Made by a program: the position numbers and the translations under genes | Assembly: GCA_965242495.1 (NCBI GenBank) | Contig: OZ251446.1 | Span: forward strand, 1,302,001 to 1,366,000 | Length of the DNA: 64,000 nt | From: CBDESN01 sp965242495 | GTDB lineage: Bacteria; Pseudomonadota; Alphaproteobacteria; MPNO01 | Direction of reading: 5' to 3' | Shown: positions 41,843-50,921 of the stretch, one piece after another | How the letters are laid out: every line of letters begins with the position of its first letter | Numbering within the stretch: position 1 is the stretch's first letter | The notes under the pieces: generated by a model | The model's database searches: none | Told to the model about the DNA's origin: nothing | Seen by the model: the letters and a program-made list of their open reading frames with translations, nothing else

Positions 41843-42832
41843 GAGCGGCGGCTCCGGAGGCGGCGGCATGTCCGGCAGCAGCAGTCCGGTATTGCCCGAC
41901 AGCATGCGCTCGCCGGCGGCGCCCAGCCCGCGGATGCCGTCGACGAACGCCTTGACCGCCGACGGGTCGCGTATCTCCTGCGGATAATCGGAGCCGAACA
42001 CGATGCGTTCGGGCGGGAGCTCGACGATCGACGTCTCGACCGAGCGCGCGTCGCCGCAGAAGCCGGCGGTGTCGAATACCAGCCGCTCGCGGACGTAGTG
42101 GTCGAAGTCGCGGGCCGGCAACGCGCCGTGGCGCTCGCTCTCGGCCGTCCCCCAGAAGGCGCGGTCGTGAAAGCCGCGGATGCGCCCCAACAGGGGGGCG
42201 AGGCCGCCGCCGAGATGCGCGATCTGGAAACGGAGCGCGGGATAGCGGTCGAGCACGCCGCCGTCGATCAGCCGGATGACCGCCTGCACCAGCGAGAATT
42301 CGCGTCCGACCGTGCGGGCGAGGTCGTAAGCGCCGAACGGCTCCGGGTGGGTCAGCCGCAACGCCGGGTGGACGAACACGTAGAGGCCGAGCCGCTGGCA
42401 CTCGCTCCAGAACGGGTCCAGCGCGGGATCGTCGAGATCCACGCCGTCGAACTCCGAGGTGACGACGACGCCGGCGTAGCCGAGCTCGAAGCGGCAGCGG
42501 GCGAGCTCGGCGAACGCCTCGACCCCGCCCAGCGGATGCGCGTGCGCGGCGCCGAGAAACCGGCCGGGATAGGCCCGCTCGGCTTCCCTGGCGCGGTCGT
42601 TCACCAGCCGGCAGGTTTCCAGCGGACCGCACATGCCTTCGGCCGAAGTCAGGATGGCGACGTCGATGCCGGCGGCGTCCATCATCTCGATATGAGCGTC
42701 GAGATCGAACAGCAGCTCATGGAAGCTGTAGGTCGGGACGCCGTTGGCGTCGAAGAAGGTCCTGGACCCTGCGCCGAATCCCTCGGGGAATAGTTCGCGC
42801 GGCGTGAAGTGGTGCTGGAAGTCGACGATCAT
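41825..42832 (-). CDS. Amidohydrolase 2 family protein (ACMSD-like)
   Basis: A 335-residue metal-dependent TIM-barrel hydrolase or decarboxylase. The N-terminal metal motif is IVDFQHHFTPRELFP; further ligands are in VFVHPALR, FQIAHLGGGLAPLLGRI (AHLGG) and VFGSDYPQEI (Asp). Relatives include 2-amino-3-carboxymuconate-semialdehyde decarboxylase and gamma-resorcylate decarboxylase. Its place next to a Rieske dioxygenase suggests work on a ring-cleavage or aromatic acid intermediate. Confidence 0.85.
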   Translation of the reverse strand: MIVDFQHHFTPRELFPEGFGAGSRTFFDANGVPTYSFHELLFDLDAHIEMMDAAGIDVAILTSAEGMCGPLETCRLVNDRAREAERAYPGRFLGAAHAHPLGGVEAFAELARCRFELGYAGVVVTSEFDGVDLDDPALDPFWSECQRLGLYVFVHPALRLTHPEPFGAYDLARTVGREFSLVQAVIRLIDGGVLDRYPALRFQIAHLGGGLAPLLGRIRGFHDRAFWGTAESERHGALPARDFDHYVRERLVFDTAGFCGDARSVETSIVELPPERIVFGSDYPQEIRDPSAVKAFVDGIRGLGAAGERMLSGNTGLLLPDMPPPPEPPLSERQR

Positions 42833-42866
42833 GGGCGCCTCGACGGTTCGCGGGCGGCGGATGGTC

Positions 42867-43784
42867 TCATGCCGAAGCCCGGCTCGCCAGCGAGACGCCG
42901 GCGATGATCGCCGCGGCGCCGGCGAAATGGTACCAGAGCACGTCCTCGCCGAGGATGGCGAACCCCATCGCCGCGGTGAAGACCGGGATGAAATACATGT
43001 AGACCCCTGACCGGCTGGGGCCCAGCCGCGCGATGCCGTGATTCCACAGCAGAATCGCGACGATGGACGGGAAGACGGCGACGAACAGGAGACCGCCCAC
43101 CGCCCGCGGCGTGAGGCGCACGATGTCGCCGGCGATCAACTCGCCGGCGACGAACGGCGCATGGACTGCCCCGCCGACCGCGCAGACGACGGACAGGAGG
43201 GTCAGCGGACGCAAAGGCGGCGCGTCCTTGAGCAGCACGGCGTAGCTCGCAAGCCCGGCGGTGCACAGCAGCAGCAGCAGGTCGCCGCGGTTGAAGTCGA
43301 GCGCCGCCAGGAGGGCGAGATCGCCGCGGGCGACGATTCCAAGGACGCCGACCAGGGCGACCGCAACCCCTGCCGCCCGTACCCGCCCGATCCGCTCCTT
43401 GAGCACGGCGCGGGCGATAAGGACGATCATCACCGGCAGCGAGGTCTGCACCACCGAGGCGTTGACCGCCGACGTCCAGTTCAGGGCGACGTAGCTCAGC
43501 CCGGCGCCGACGAACGGCATGAGCACGCCGGCCGCCGCCAAGCGTCGCCAATGGGCGCGCGCCAGCGGCCACTCCCGACGCACGGCGCGCCAGACGAAGG
43601 GCGCGAGAAGCAACGCCGCTCCGCCCCAACGCGCGAAGCCCAGGGTGAAGGGCGGGCAGTCCTCATGGATGCCGCGCGCCACGACGTAGTTGGCGGAGAA
43701 CACGAAGACCGCGACGAGCATGAGCAAATGCGCGTCTGCGCCGGCGGCCTGTCGCTCGCCGCCGGGCGGCGCGGACTCGCGCAC
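42867..43784 (-). CDS. DMT superfamily EamA transporter
   Basis: A 305-residue inner-membrane protein with ten predicted helices in two EamA repeats, starting LLMLVAVFVFSANYVVARGI and FTLGFARWGGAALLLAPFVW, and repeating at YAVLLKDAPPLRPLTLLSVVCAVGG to VFPSIVAILLWNHGIARLGPSRSGVYMYFIPVFTAAMGFAILGE. It likely exports or imports a metabolite. The start GTG 43784 follows AAGGAG at 6 nt; a longer frame upstream is not conserved. Downstream it is followed by the amidohydrolase gene on the same strand. Confidence 0.88.
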   Translation of the reverse strand: MRESAPPGGERQAAGADAHLLMLVAVFVFSANYVVARGIHEDCPPFTLGFARWGGAALLLAPFVWRAVRREWPLARAHWRRLAAAGVLMPFVGAGLSYVALNWTSAVNASVVQTSLPVMIVLIARAVLKERIGRVRAAGVAVALVGVLGIVARGDLALLAALDFNRGDLLLLLCTAGLASYAVLLKDAPPLRPLTLLSVVCAVGGAVHAPFVAGELIAGDIVRLTPRAVGGLLFVAVFPSIVAILLWNHGIARLGPSRSGVYMYFIPVFTAAMGFAILGEDVLWYHFAGAAAIIAGVSLASRASA

Positions 43785-43880
43785 GGGACACTCCTTCGCG
43801 TTGAATGCGGCCGCGCGGAAAGGTAGTGGTAGGGCCATGCGGCCGCAAGCGAGCCGGGCGGCGCCCGCGGCCGCCGGCCC

Positions 43881-44286
43881 AACGGGCCGGGCTTTCCCGA
43901 CCTGCCGGAAGTCGAGGTCGAGGGGACGGACCTCGATCGGACGATGGCGCTGGCCGCGGACCGGTTGACCGCGGCCCTGGCCGGCCGGCTGCGTCGCGAT
44001 CGGGACGCCCCGCTTCCTTCGCCCGTCAGGCGCCGCCGGTACCAAAGCCAAGCCGACGCCGACGATCGCGCTCAAGATCGTGCTGCACAAGCTCTTGGCC
44101 GAGAAGGGCGTGGAACGGTCCGAACTCGCCCGCCGGCGCGGCGTATGACGTCGGAAGGTCCGCCGCATCCTTGATCCGCGCGTCCCGACCAAGGTCGGCC
44201 GTCTGCGCCAGCCGCGGCGCTCGGGCGCGACGCGGCCGTCGTCGTCTACGACGCCGCGGCGAAAGACCGCCGGATCGACGCCAGCG
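43881..44286 (+). pseudogene. Decayed HicB-type antitoxin gene
   Basis: Three frames together rebuild a HicB protein. Frame 1: GFPDLPEVEVEGTDLDRTM followed by AADRLTAALAGRLRRDRDA and PLPSP (partial RNase-H-like domain). Frame 2, after a shift near 44040: PTPTIALKIVLHKLLAEKGV, ERSELARRRGV, in-frame TGA (44146-44148), RRKVRRILDPRVPTKVGRL (helix-turn-helix). Frame 3, after a shift near 44213: ALGRDAAVVVYDAAAKDRRI. No HicA toxin is visible nearby. The 505-base interval 43785-44289 holds nothing else. Confidence 0.7.
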
Positions 44287-44289
44287 GCC

Positions 44290-45678
44290 TTACCCGGCCG
44301 CGCCCGGCGCCGAGTCGGCGATCCACTGCGCGCGGGCGGTGAGATCCTCGTCGCGGTCGAACTGGCCGAGCAGCTGGACGCCCACCGGGGCGCCGTCCGT
44401 CGCCAGCAGAGGCAGCGAGATCGCCGGGGCGCCGAGCACCGACGATGCTTCGTTGAAGACGGCGCTGCCCTGATCGGACCCGATCGGCCCGGGGCCGGGC
44501 GAGGATAGCGTGACGAATCCGTCGGCCCGGTTGGCCAGCTCGCGATGCAGGCTGCGAACATGGGCGCGCCGGATCAGCGCTTCCCGATACTCGGCTTGGG
44601 TCAGGCCGTCGCCCTCTTCGAGGCCTCGCAGCAGGCGCGGCGGAACCCGGTCTCGGTAGCGGTCGCGATATTGCAACAGCGGCCAGCGCATCTCGAACCG
44701 GTACAGGGAACGCCACAGTTCCGGCATCTCCGCGAGCCGCGCCTCATAGGCGTCGATCGCGGGATCGTCGCCGCGCGCGTGGATCTCGACGCCGGCCTCG
44801 GCGAGGCGGGCGAGGACGCGCTCGAACCCGGCCCTGGTCGCCGCGTCGGTCTCCGCCCAGCCGGCGGTGTCGAGCCGGATCAACCGCGCGGGCTTCACTG
44901 CGGCCGGCGGGGTTGCGCCGCCGTAGAGCCCGGCATGTCCGGGATCGCCGCCGGCGAACCGCGCCATATGGCGAGCGACGATCCACATATCGGCGAGCGA
45001 GCCGGCGAAGGTCCCGATATGGTCCATGCTGTCTGCGGCCGAGAACACCCCCTGCCGGTTGATCGCGCCGTAGGTAGGTTTGAGCGCGTAGGCGCCGCAG
45101 AAACTCGCCGGGCGGATCGTCGAACCGCGCGCGTGAGTGCCGATGGCCGCGGGCAGGGTCGCGGCGCCGACCGCGGCCGCCGAGCCGCTGGACGAGCCGC
45201 CCGGGGTTCGCCGCGCATCGTGCGGGTTGCGGGTGGGCCCCGCGTCGCCGCCGCCGAAGGTGATCGTCGTCGTCTTGCCGACCAGGACCGCGCCGCCCCG
45301 CCGCAAGGCGTCGACGCAGGCGGCGTCGTGCAGCGGCCGGTTACCCTCGTATAGCGCGCTGCCGTACTCGGTCGGCATATCGAACGTCTCCATCAGATCC
45401 TTGATGCCGACCGGGAGACCGTCCACCGGCGACAGCGGCCGCCCGGCGCGGTATCGCGCCGTCGCGGCATCCGCCGCGGCGCGCGCGCCCTCCGGGTGGA
45501 GAAACGCCCAGGCCCGGATCTCCTCCTCGCGCGCCGCGACCGCCTCGAGGCAGCGTTCGAGAAAGGCGCGCGGCGAATCCCCGCCGTCGCGGAAGCGCGG
45601 AACGGCGTCGCGCCAAGTGAGCAACGTCCAGCTGGCGGGATCGTAGCCGGGCGCGGCGGGCGGGGGCTGTGCGGTCAT
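44290..45678 (-). CDS. Amidase (amidase signature family)
   Basis: A 462-residue amidase. The Ser-cisSer-Lys triad is present: K93 in VGIKDLMETFDM, cis-Ser near 162 in TPGGSSSGSAAAVGA, nucleophile S186 in GTHARGSTIRPASFCGAYALKPTYGAI. This S-T-I-R-P-A-S variant is known from the aspartyl/acyl amide branch. It hydrolyses an amide to acid plus ammonia; the substrate is unknown. ATG 45678 overlaps the stop of the 2OG-Fe oxygenase gene by four bases, so the two are coupled. Confidence 0.9.
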   Translation of the reverse strand: MTAQPPPAAPGYDPASWTLLTWRDAVPRFRDGGDSPRAFLERCLEAVAAREEEIRAWAFLHPEGARAAADAATARYRAGRPLSPVDGLPVGIKDLMETFDMPTEYGSALYEGNRPLHDAACVDALRRGGAVLVGKTTTITFGGGDAGPTRNPHDARRTPGGSSSGSAAAVGAATLPAAIGTHARGSTIRPASFCGAYALKPTYGAINRQGVFSAADSMDHIGTFAGSLADMWIVARHMARFAGGDPGHAGLYGGATPPAAVKPARLIRLDTAGWAETDAATRAGFERVLARLAEAGVEIHARGDDPAIDAYEARLAEMPELWRSLYRFEMRWPLLQYRDRYRDRVPPRLLRGLEEGDGLTQAEYREALIRRAHVRSLHRELANRADGFVTLSSPGPGPIGSDQGSAVFNEASSVLGAPAISLPLLATDGAPVGVQLLGQFDRDEDLTARAQWIADSAPGAAG

Positions 45679-46277
45679 CGGAGCGGCGGCCCCACCACCC
45701 ACGCGACCAGCGCCGCCCTGACGCCCTTGGTCACGGGTCTCACCCGATGCAGATGGAAGGACGGAAACGAGACCACCGATCCCTTCCGCTTGGGGGCGAC
45801 GACCGGGTCGCCGGCGCGGTTGACTTCCAGCTCGCCGCCTTCGTAGTCGTCGCCGGCGCTCATCTGCACCGTCAGCGACAGCTTGCGCATCGGTTTTTCC
45901 GGCGTCTGGCCGTCGATGTGCCAGTCGTAATGGCCGCGGTCGTCGCCGAAATAGGTGACGTGGTAGAGCATCTCGTCGAAGCCGGTGAGATCGAATTTGA
46001 ACACCTGCGAGTTGATGTGGGCGGTGGCGTCGGCGAGCTTCTGATACACCCAGAGGAAGTCTTGGGTCGGCGGCAGATGACGCCGGACGCTGCGGTTGAA
46101 CTCCCGGTTCACCTTGGGAACGGCGCCGACCGTGACCGGCCTCGCCTCCAGCGCGTCGGCCAGCGCGTTGATCCGGTCGACCTCCTCGTCGGAGAAATAC
46201 GCCTCCATCGAGATCATCGGCGGCAGCCCGGTTCCGGGGACCGGAGGAACGGGCGGAAGGTGGAAGAAGAACGGCAT
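45675..46277 (-). CDS. 2OG-Fe(II) oxygenase (PKHD/prolyl hydroxylase type)
   Basis: A 200-residue P4Hc-fold dioxygenase. The iron triad is H120-x-D122 in HYDWHIDGQ and H175 or H177 in FPSFHLHRVRPV, and R187 of KGVRAAL binds 2-oxoglutarate. DYEGGELEV and GSVVSFPSF are family features. It hydroxylates a protein residue or small molecule. It is the first gene of a two-gene unit with the amidase and diverges from the methyltransferase gene. Confidence 0.87.
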   Translation of the reverse strand: MPFFFHLPPVPPVPGTGLPPMISMEAYFSDEEVDRINALADALEARPVTVGAVPKVNREFNRSVRRHLPPTQDFLWVYQKLADATAHINSQVFKFDLTGFDEMLYHVTYFGDDRGHYDWHIDGQTPEKPMRKLSLTVQMSAGDDYEGGELEVNRAGDPVVAPKRKGSVVSFPSFHLHRVRPVTKGVRAALVAWVVGPPLR

Positions 46278-46379
46278 GTCCGACTCGACGCGCCGGGACT
46301 TGTAGCAAAGTCGGGGGCTGCGGTCGATGCCGGTGGGCGCAGTCCTTGTCTCGCCGGGCGCGGTTTGCGACAACGGCGA

Positions 46380-47684
46380 ATGGCCGCCCCGGATCCCGCC
46401 GACAGGATGCGCCGACAATACGAGCGCTACCCCTATCCGCCGCGCGACCCGGCGGACGAGGCGAAGCGGCTGATTACCGGCTCGCCGAGCCATCTGGTCG
46501 AGCTCAACCATTATCTGTTCGGCGGCGCGCGAGACTTCGCGGAACCCTTCCGCGCGCTGATCGCCGGCGGCGGGACCGGCGATGCGACGATCATGCTCGC
46601 CCGGCAGCTGGCGGAGCTGGGCGGCCCGCATGAGATCGTCCATCTCGACATTTCGGAGAGTTCCAGCCGGATCGCGCGTCAGCGCGCCGCAGCGCGCGGA
46701 TTCGACCGCATCCGCTTCGTCGCCGGCTCTCTCCTCGACCTTCCGGCGCCCGCCCTCTCGGGCTTCGACTATATCGACTGCTGCGGCGTGCTCCACCATC
46801 TGGACGACCCGCTGGCCGGGCTCGAACGGCTGCGCGACGCCCTCGCGGACGCCGGCGGGATGGGCCTGATGCTGTATGCGCCGCTCGGGCGGACCGGCAT
46901 CTACCCGGTGCAGGACATGCTGCGGGCGCTGGCGTCGGACGAGGCGCCGGAGGCGCAGGTCGCCTTCGCGCGGCGCTTCCTCGACCGGCTTCCGCCGACC
47001 AACTGGTTGCGGCGCAACCCATTGGTCAAGGACCATCGGATTCACGGCGACGCCGGGCTGTACGACCTGTTCCTGCACAGCCGCGACCGCGCCTTCTACG
47101 TCGAAGAGGCAGCGGCCCTGGTCGCCGACGCCGGGTTGCATCTGGTCGCGTTCGCGCCGCCGCTCGCCTATGAACCGGCGCTCTATCTCGACGACGGCGA
47201 ACTCCTGCGGCGGCTGGCCGGGAAGTCCCGGCTCGAGAACTGCGCCTTCGCCGAGCGGCTGACGGGCCAGATGTCGCGGCATGTCTTCTACGTCTCCCGG
47301 CGCGACGGCGATACGACGGCGGGGCCTCCGGCGGCGCGGTCGGTCCCGGCGTTCCGCGACGGCGGACCGCTGCCGGGAGGGCCGGCGGCCGGCGTCCCGC
47401 CCACCGTCGAGCTCGCCTTCGGCGGCGTCGAAGGGCGCTTTCCGCTGCCCGACGGCGCGGACCGCATCCTGGCCGAGGTCGACGGCCGCCGCTCGCTGGC
47501 GGATATCCACGCCCGCCTCGCCGCCGGCGAAGGCGACGGGGAGCCGGCGTTCGACCGTTTCCTGGCCGACTACGGCGATATCCACCGCATCCTCAACGGC
47601 GCCGGGCAGCTGTTCTTCTGGCAATCGCCGCAACCTCCGCCCGACATGGCGGAACTTCTTTCGCGGCCGGGCGAAACGGGGTAG
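46380..47684 (+). CDS. Class I SAM-dependent methyltransferase
   Basis: A 434-residue protein. The N-terminal MRRQYERYPYPPRD is a known lead-in to methyltransferases of this group; the SAM motif is LIAGGGTGDATIMLARQL (Gly-rich loop), acidic end of strand 2 in IVHLDISESS, then FVAGSLLDLP and DYIDCCGVLHHLDDP. The C-terminal 120 residues (VELAFGGVEGRFPLPDGADRILAEVDGRRSLADI) form a separate PqqD/winged-helix-like domain. The substrate is unknown. Confidence 0.82.
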   Translation: MAAPDPADRMRRQYERYPYPPRDPADEAKRLITGSPSHLVELNHYLFGGARDFAEPFRALIAGGGTGDATIMLARQLAELGGPHEIVHLDISESSSRIARQRAAARGFDRIRFVAGSLLDLPAPALSGFDYIDCCGVLHHLDDPLAGLERLRDALADAGGMGLMLYAPLGRTGIYPVQDMLRALASDEAPEAQVAFARRFLDRLPPTNWLRRNPLVKDHRIHGDAGLYDLFLHSRDRAFYVEEAAALVADAGLHLVAFAPPLAYEPALYLDDGELLRRLAGKSRLENCAFAERLTGQMSRHVFYVSRRDGDTTAGPPAARSVPAFRDGGPLPGGPAAGVPPTVELAFGGVEGRFPLPDGADRILAEVDGRRSLADIHARLAAGEGDGEPAFDRFLADYGDIHRILNGAGQLFFWQSPQPPPDMAELLSRPGETG

Positions 47685-47754
47685 AAACCGGCGTCCCGTC
47701 GGCGGCCCGGCCGCTCGGCGGGGCGTCGGCACCGCAGCCGAGCGGGAGGCTGGC

Positions 47755-48618
47755 TTGAGCGCACCTAGCCGCACGAGACGCGTTTCCATCCCCGACGTCC
47801 GGGCGCGGAAGGGGGGCGAACCGGTCGTCGTGCTGACCGCCTACACGACGCCGGTGGCCAAGCTGCTCGACCCGCATGTCGATGTGCTGCTGGTCGGGGA
47901 TTCGCTCGGGATGGTGCTCTACGGCATGGAGTCCACCCTGGGCGTCGGCCTCGACATGATGGTCGCCCATGGCGCGGCGGTGATGCGGGGATCCGAACGC
48001 GCCTGCGTGATCGTGGACATGCCGTTCGCCTCCTACCAGGAATCGCGCGAGCAGGCCTATCGCAACGCCGCGCGGATCATGGCCGAGACCGGCTGCGCCG
48101 GCGTCAAGCTCGAGGGCGGGCGGGAGATGGCGCCGACGATCGAATTCCTGACCCGCCGCGCGATCCCGGTAATGGGCCATGTCGGGCTCAAGCCGCAATC
48201 GGTGCACAGCCATGGCGGCTTCCGGGTCCAGGGCCGGGAAAGCGCCGCGGCGCACGCGATCGTCGACGACGCGCGCGCCGTCGCCGGCGCCGGCGCCTTC
48301 TCGATCGTGATCGAAGGGGTGATCGAAGCCGTCGGCGGCGAGGTCACCCGCGCCGTCCCGGTGCCGACGATCGGCATCGGCGCATCGCCCGCCTGCGACG
48401 GCCAGGTGCTGGTGACCGAGGACGCGATCGGGCTGTTCACCGACTTCACGCCCAGATTCGTCAAGCGCTACGCCGAGTTCGGAGCGGCGCTGAGCGAAGC
48501 CGCCGCGGCCTATGCGGCCGACGTCCGGGCGCGGCGCTTCCCGGGCCCCGAACACTGCTTCGATCCCGACCGGGAGACGCCCCGGCCGCTCCCGCGCAGC
48601 GCCCGCGCCTCCGGCTGA
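47755..48618 (+). CDS. panB: Ketopantoate hydroxymethyltransferase PanB
   Basis: A 287-residue TIM barrel for pantothenate synthesis: VVVLTAYTTPVAKLLDPHVDVLLVGDSLGMVLYG, VIVDMPFASYQES, AGVKLEGG, VMGHVGLKPQSVHSHGGFRVQGR, catalytic Glu in FSIVIEGV, and PTIGIGASPACDGQVLVTEDAIGLF. It adds a hydroxymethyl from 5,10-methylene-THF to 2-oxoisovalerate. The start is TTG 47755 with GGGAGG five bases upstream. panC follows after five bases. Confidence 0.95.
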   Translation: MSAPSRTRRVSIPDVRARKGGEPVVVLTAYTTPVAKLLDPHVDVLLVGDSLGMVLYGMESTLGVGLDMMVAHGAAVMRGSERACVIVDMPFASYQESREQAYRNAARIMAETGCAGVKLEGGREMAPTIEFLTRRAIPVMGHVGLKPQSVHSHGGFRVQGRESAAAHAIVDDARAVAGAGAFSIVIEGVIEAVGGEVTRAVPVPTIGIGASPACDGQVLVTEDAIGLFTDFTPRFVKRYAEFGAALSEAAAAYAADVRARRFPGPEHCFDPDRETPRPLPRSARASG

Positions 48619-48623
48619 CCGCG

Positions 48624-49535
48624 ATGGCGGAGGCCGGCCCGGGCGCCGCGCTCGATGTGGTCCGCTCGGCGCGACTGCTGCGGGACCGCGTGGCGGCGTG
48701 GCGGGCGACAGGCCACGGCGTGGGGCTGGTGCCGACGATGGGCGGCATCCATGACGGTCATCTCGCCCTGATCGAGGCGGCGCGGGCGGCCTGCCGCCGC
48801 GTCGTGGTGAGCCTGTTCGTCAACCCTCGGCAGTTCGGCGCCGGGGAAGATCTGGCGAGCTATCCGGCCGACGAGGGCCGCGACGCCCTGCGGATCGCGG
48901 GCGTCGGGGCGGACCTGCTGTTCGCGCCCGGCATCGACGAGATGTACCCTGAGGATTTCGCCACGACGGTCGCCGTGTCGGGGCTCACGGATGACCTTTG
49001 CGGCGCGCACCGGCCGGGGCATTTTGCCGGGGTGACGACGGTCGTGACCAAGCTGTTCAATCAATGCGAGCCCGACGCCGCCTGGTTCGGCGAGAAGGAC
49101 TATCAGCAGCTCGTGGTCATCCGTCGGCTGGCGGCCGATCTGGCCCTGCCGGTCGAAATCCACGCCGTCCCCACCGTGCGCGAGCCTGACGGGCTGGCGC
49201 TGTCGTCGCGCAACGCCTATCTCTCGGCGGCCGAACGCCGCGTCGCGCCCGCGCTCCATCGGACGCTCGCCGGCATTGCCGGGCGGCTTGCCGGAGGCGC
49301 CGATGCCGACGCCGAGACCGCCGGCGGCCGGGCGGGGCTGGCGGCGGCGGGCTTCGACGCGGTGGAGTATCTCGAACTGCGCGACGCCGGGACGCTCCGC
49401 CCGCTCCGGGCCGCGGATCGCCCCGCCCGCCTGCTCGCGGCGGCCCGGCTCGGCCGCGCGCGCCTCATTGACAACGTCCCGGTGGCGCCGGCGCGGCGTC
49501 AGGGGAGGAAATCGGCGAGATCGACCTCGTCGTAG
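48624..49535 (+). CDS. panC: Pantothenate synthetase PanC
   Basis: A 303-residue ATP-dependent ligase joining pantoate and beta-alanine. Motifs: LVPTMGGIHDGHLALI (the HIGH-like DGH), SLFVNPRQFGAGEDLASYP, FGEKDYQQLVVIRRLAADL, REPDGLALSSRNAYLS. The 3' end overlaps the convergent ubiD-like gene by 37 bases; the last 25 residues are poorly conserved. Confidence 0.95.
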   Translation: MAEAGPGAALDVVRSARLLRDRVAAWRATGHGVGLVPTMGGIHDGHLALIEAARAACRRVVVSLFVNPRQFGAGEDLASYPADEGRDALRIAGVGADLLFAPGIDEMYPEDFATTVAVSGLTDDLCGAHRPGHFAGVTTVVTKLFNQCEPDAAWFGEKDYQQLVVIRRLAADLALPVEIHAVPTVREPDGLALSSRNAYLSAAERRVAPALHRTLAGIAGRLAGGADADAETAGGRAGLAAAGFDAVEYLELRDAGTLRPLRAADRPARLLAAARLGRARLIDNVPVAPARRQGRKSARSTSS

Positions 49536-50902
49536 TTGCGCGGCATCGCGCGCTCGAACCGCGCGCGTTCGGACGTCCGGGCCAGGGCGGGCATGGTCGC
49601 ATCGATCAGCATCTTGGCGCCGATCCGGTACATGGCGCTCATTCCCGGCACGATGTCGGAGATGTTGTCGAGCGACCATATGCGCGTGTTGGGGATACGG
49701 ACCACGTCGCGCTCGGCGTGCACGCGGGTGGTGACGGACCAGAAGACCTGGCGGAGATCGCCGGCGTCGATGTCCTCGTCCACCGCGATCGCCAGTTTGG
49801 GGTGCAGATAGGGGCTCGAGAGCGCGGCCGTCAGCGCGGTCTTCGCCTGGCCCTCGATGCCCGGGCGGAGCTTCAGAATGACGGCCATCAGCCCGGCGAC
49901 GCCGAGGCAGCGCACGTCGAGGAGATCGAGACCGCCCTCGACGTTGCGCAGATGGTCGGTGACCACGGTCTCGATGCAGGTCGCGGTGATCGACTGGGTA
50001 TCGGTCAGCGGCGCGCCGCACTGCATGGCGTAGAAGATCGGATTCTCGCGGTGGGTGATGGCCTTGACCCGGAAAATCTGGGTCGAGCCCTCCATCGCGT
50101 AGGTTCCGGTGGCCTCGCCGAACGGACCCTCCTCGGTCATGCCGTCGGGCAGGATTTCGCCCTCGATGACCAGCTCGGCCTCGGCCGGCACTTCGATGTC
50201 GATCGTCTCGCAGCTGACCAGCCGCACCGGGTCCTCGAGCAGGGCGCCGGCGATGCCGAGCTCGTCGAGTCCGTAGGCCGAGGTGAAGGCGGAGGCGTAA
50301 TAGATCGCCGGATGCGCTCCGATCACCATCGCCGCCGGCATCGGCTGCGACCGTGCGCGATACATCTCGTAGATGCGCTGTGCATGGCGCGGACAGATCA
50401 GGAAGCCGGTGCTGTCGGGACCGAGAATCTGCTGGCGGTGGATCGACATGTTGCGGATGCCGGTCTCCGGATCCTTGATGATCGCCATGCCCGAGGCGAT
50501 GTAGGGCGCGGGGTCGCGCTCGGACGTCCACACCGCCGGCAGCTTGGTGAGATCGGCGTCCTTGCCGAGCTTGACCACCTGCTTCACCGGCGCCGCGGCG
50601 CGTTCGACCATGACCGGTTCGATCGGCCGCCTCACCCGGTCGACCAGGGTCGGGATCAGCCGATCTTCCTCCAGCCCCAGCGCGATCGACCACTTCCCGC
50701 GGTCGGCGACGATCTGGTTGCACACCTGCCAGCCGGCGAAGCCGCCGGGGTTCGTGAACAGCGACGCTTTGCCCAGCCGGTCGTAGGTCTTCCAGCCGAG
50801 AGCCGACAGGTTGGCGTGCGGATCGACCTCGCGGGCGAAGCGGACGAGTTCGCCTTGCTGTTCGAGATTGCGGACATGGCCGCCGAGCGATTGGTCGCGC
50901 AT
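49499..50902 (-). CDS. UbiD family (prenylated-FMN) decarboxylase
   Basis: A 467-residue UbiD-fold enzyme: GWQVCNQIVADRGKWSIALGL, LPAVWTSERDPAPYIASGMAIIKDPETGIRNMSIHRQQILGPDSTGFLI with prFMN-binding Arg and Asn positions, PAAMVIGAHPAIYYAS, and EEGPFGEATGTYAMEG containing the catalytic Glu. Such enzymes decarboxylate aromatic or unsaturated acids. The UbiX flavin prenyltransferase is not in the window. It is the last gene of the minus-strand unit selenoprotein-dctP-dctQ-dctM-ubiD, 19 bases after dctM, which suggests it processes the imported acid. Confidence 0.88.
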   Translation of the reverse strand: MRDQSLGGHVRNLEQQGELVRFAREVDPHANLSALGWKTYDRLGKASLFTNPGGFAGWQVCNQIVADRGKWSIALGLEEDRLIPTLVDRVRRPIEPVMVERAAAPVKQVVKLGKDADLTKLPAVWTSERDPAPYIASGMAIIKDPETGIRNMSIHRQQILGPDSTGFLICPRHAQRIYEMYRARSQPMPAAMVIGAHPAIYYASAFTSAYGLDELGIAGALLEDPVRLVSCETIDIEVPAEAELVIEGEILPDGMTEEGPFGEATGTYAMEGSTQIFRVKAITHRENPIFYAMQCGAPLTDTQSITATCIETVVTDHLRNVEGGLDLLDVRCLGVAGLMAVILKLRPGIEGQAKTALTAALSSPYLHPKLAIAVDEDIDAGDLRQVFWSVTTRVHAERDVVRIPNTRIWSLDNISDIVPGMSAMYRIGAKMLIDATMPALARTSERARFERAMPRNYDEVDLADFLP

Positions 50903-50921
50903 GATCGGACTCCTCCCGGCG

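Noticed and set aside
44146..44148. In-frame TGA in the HicB remnant considered as another selenocysteine codon.
   Set aside because: The gene has two frameshifts, no SECIS-like hairpin at the right distance and no reason for Sec in an HTH domain; it is a broken gene.
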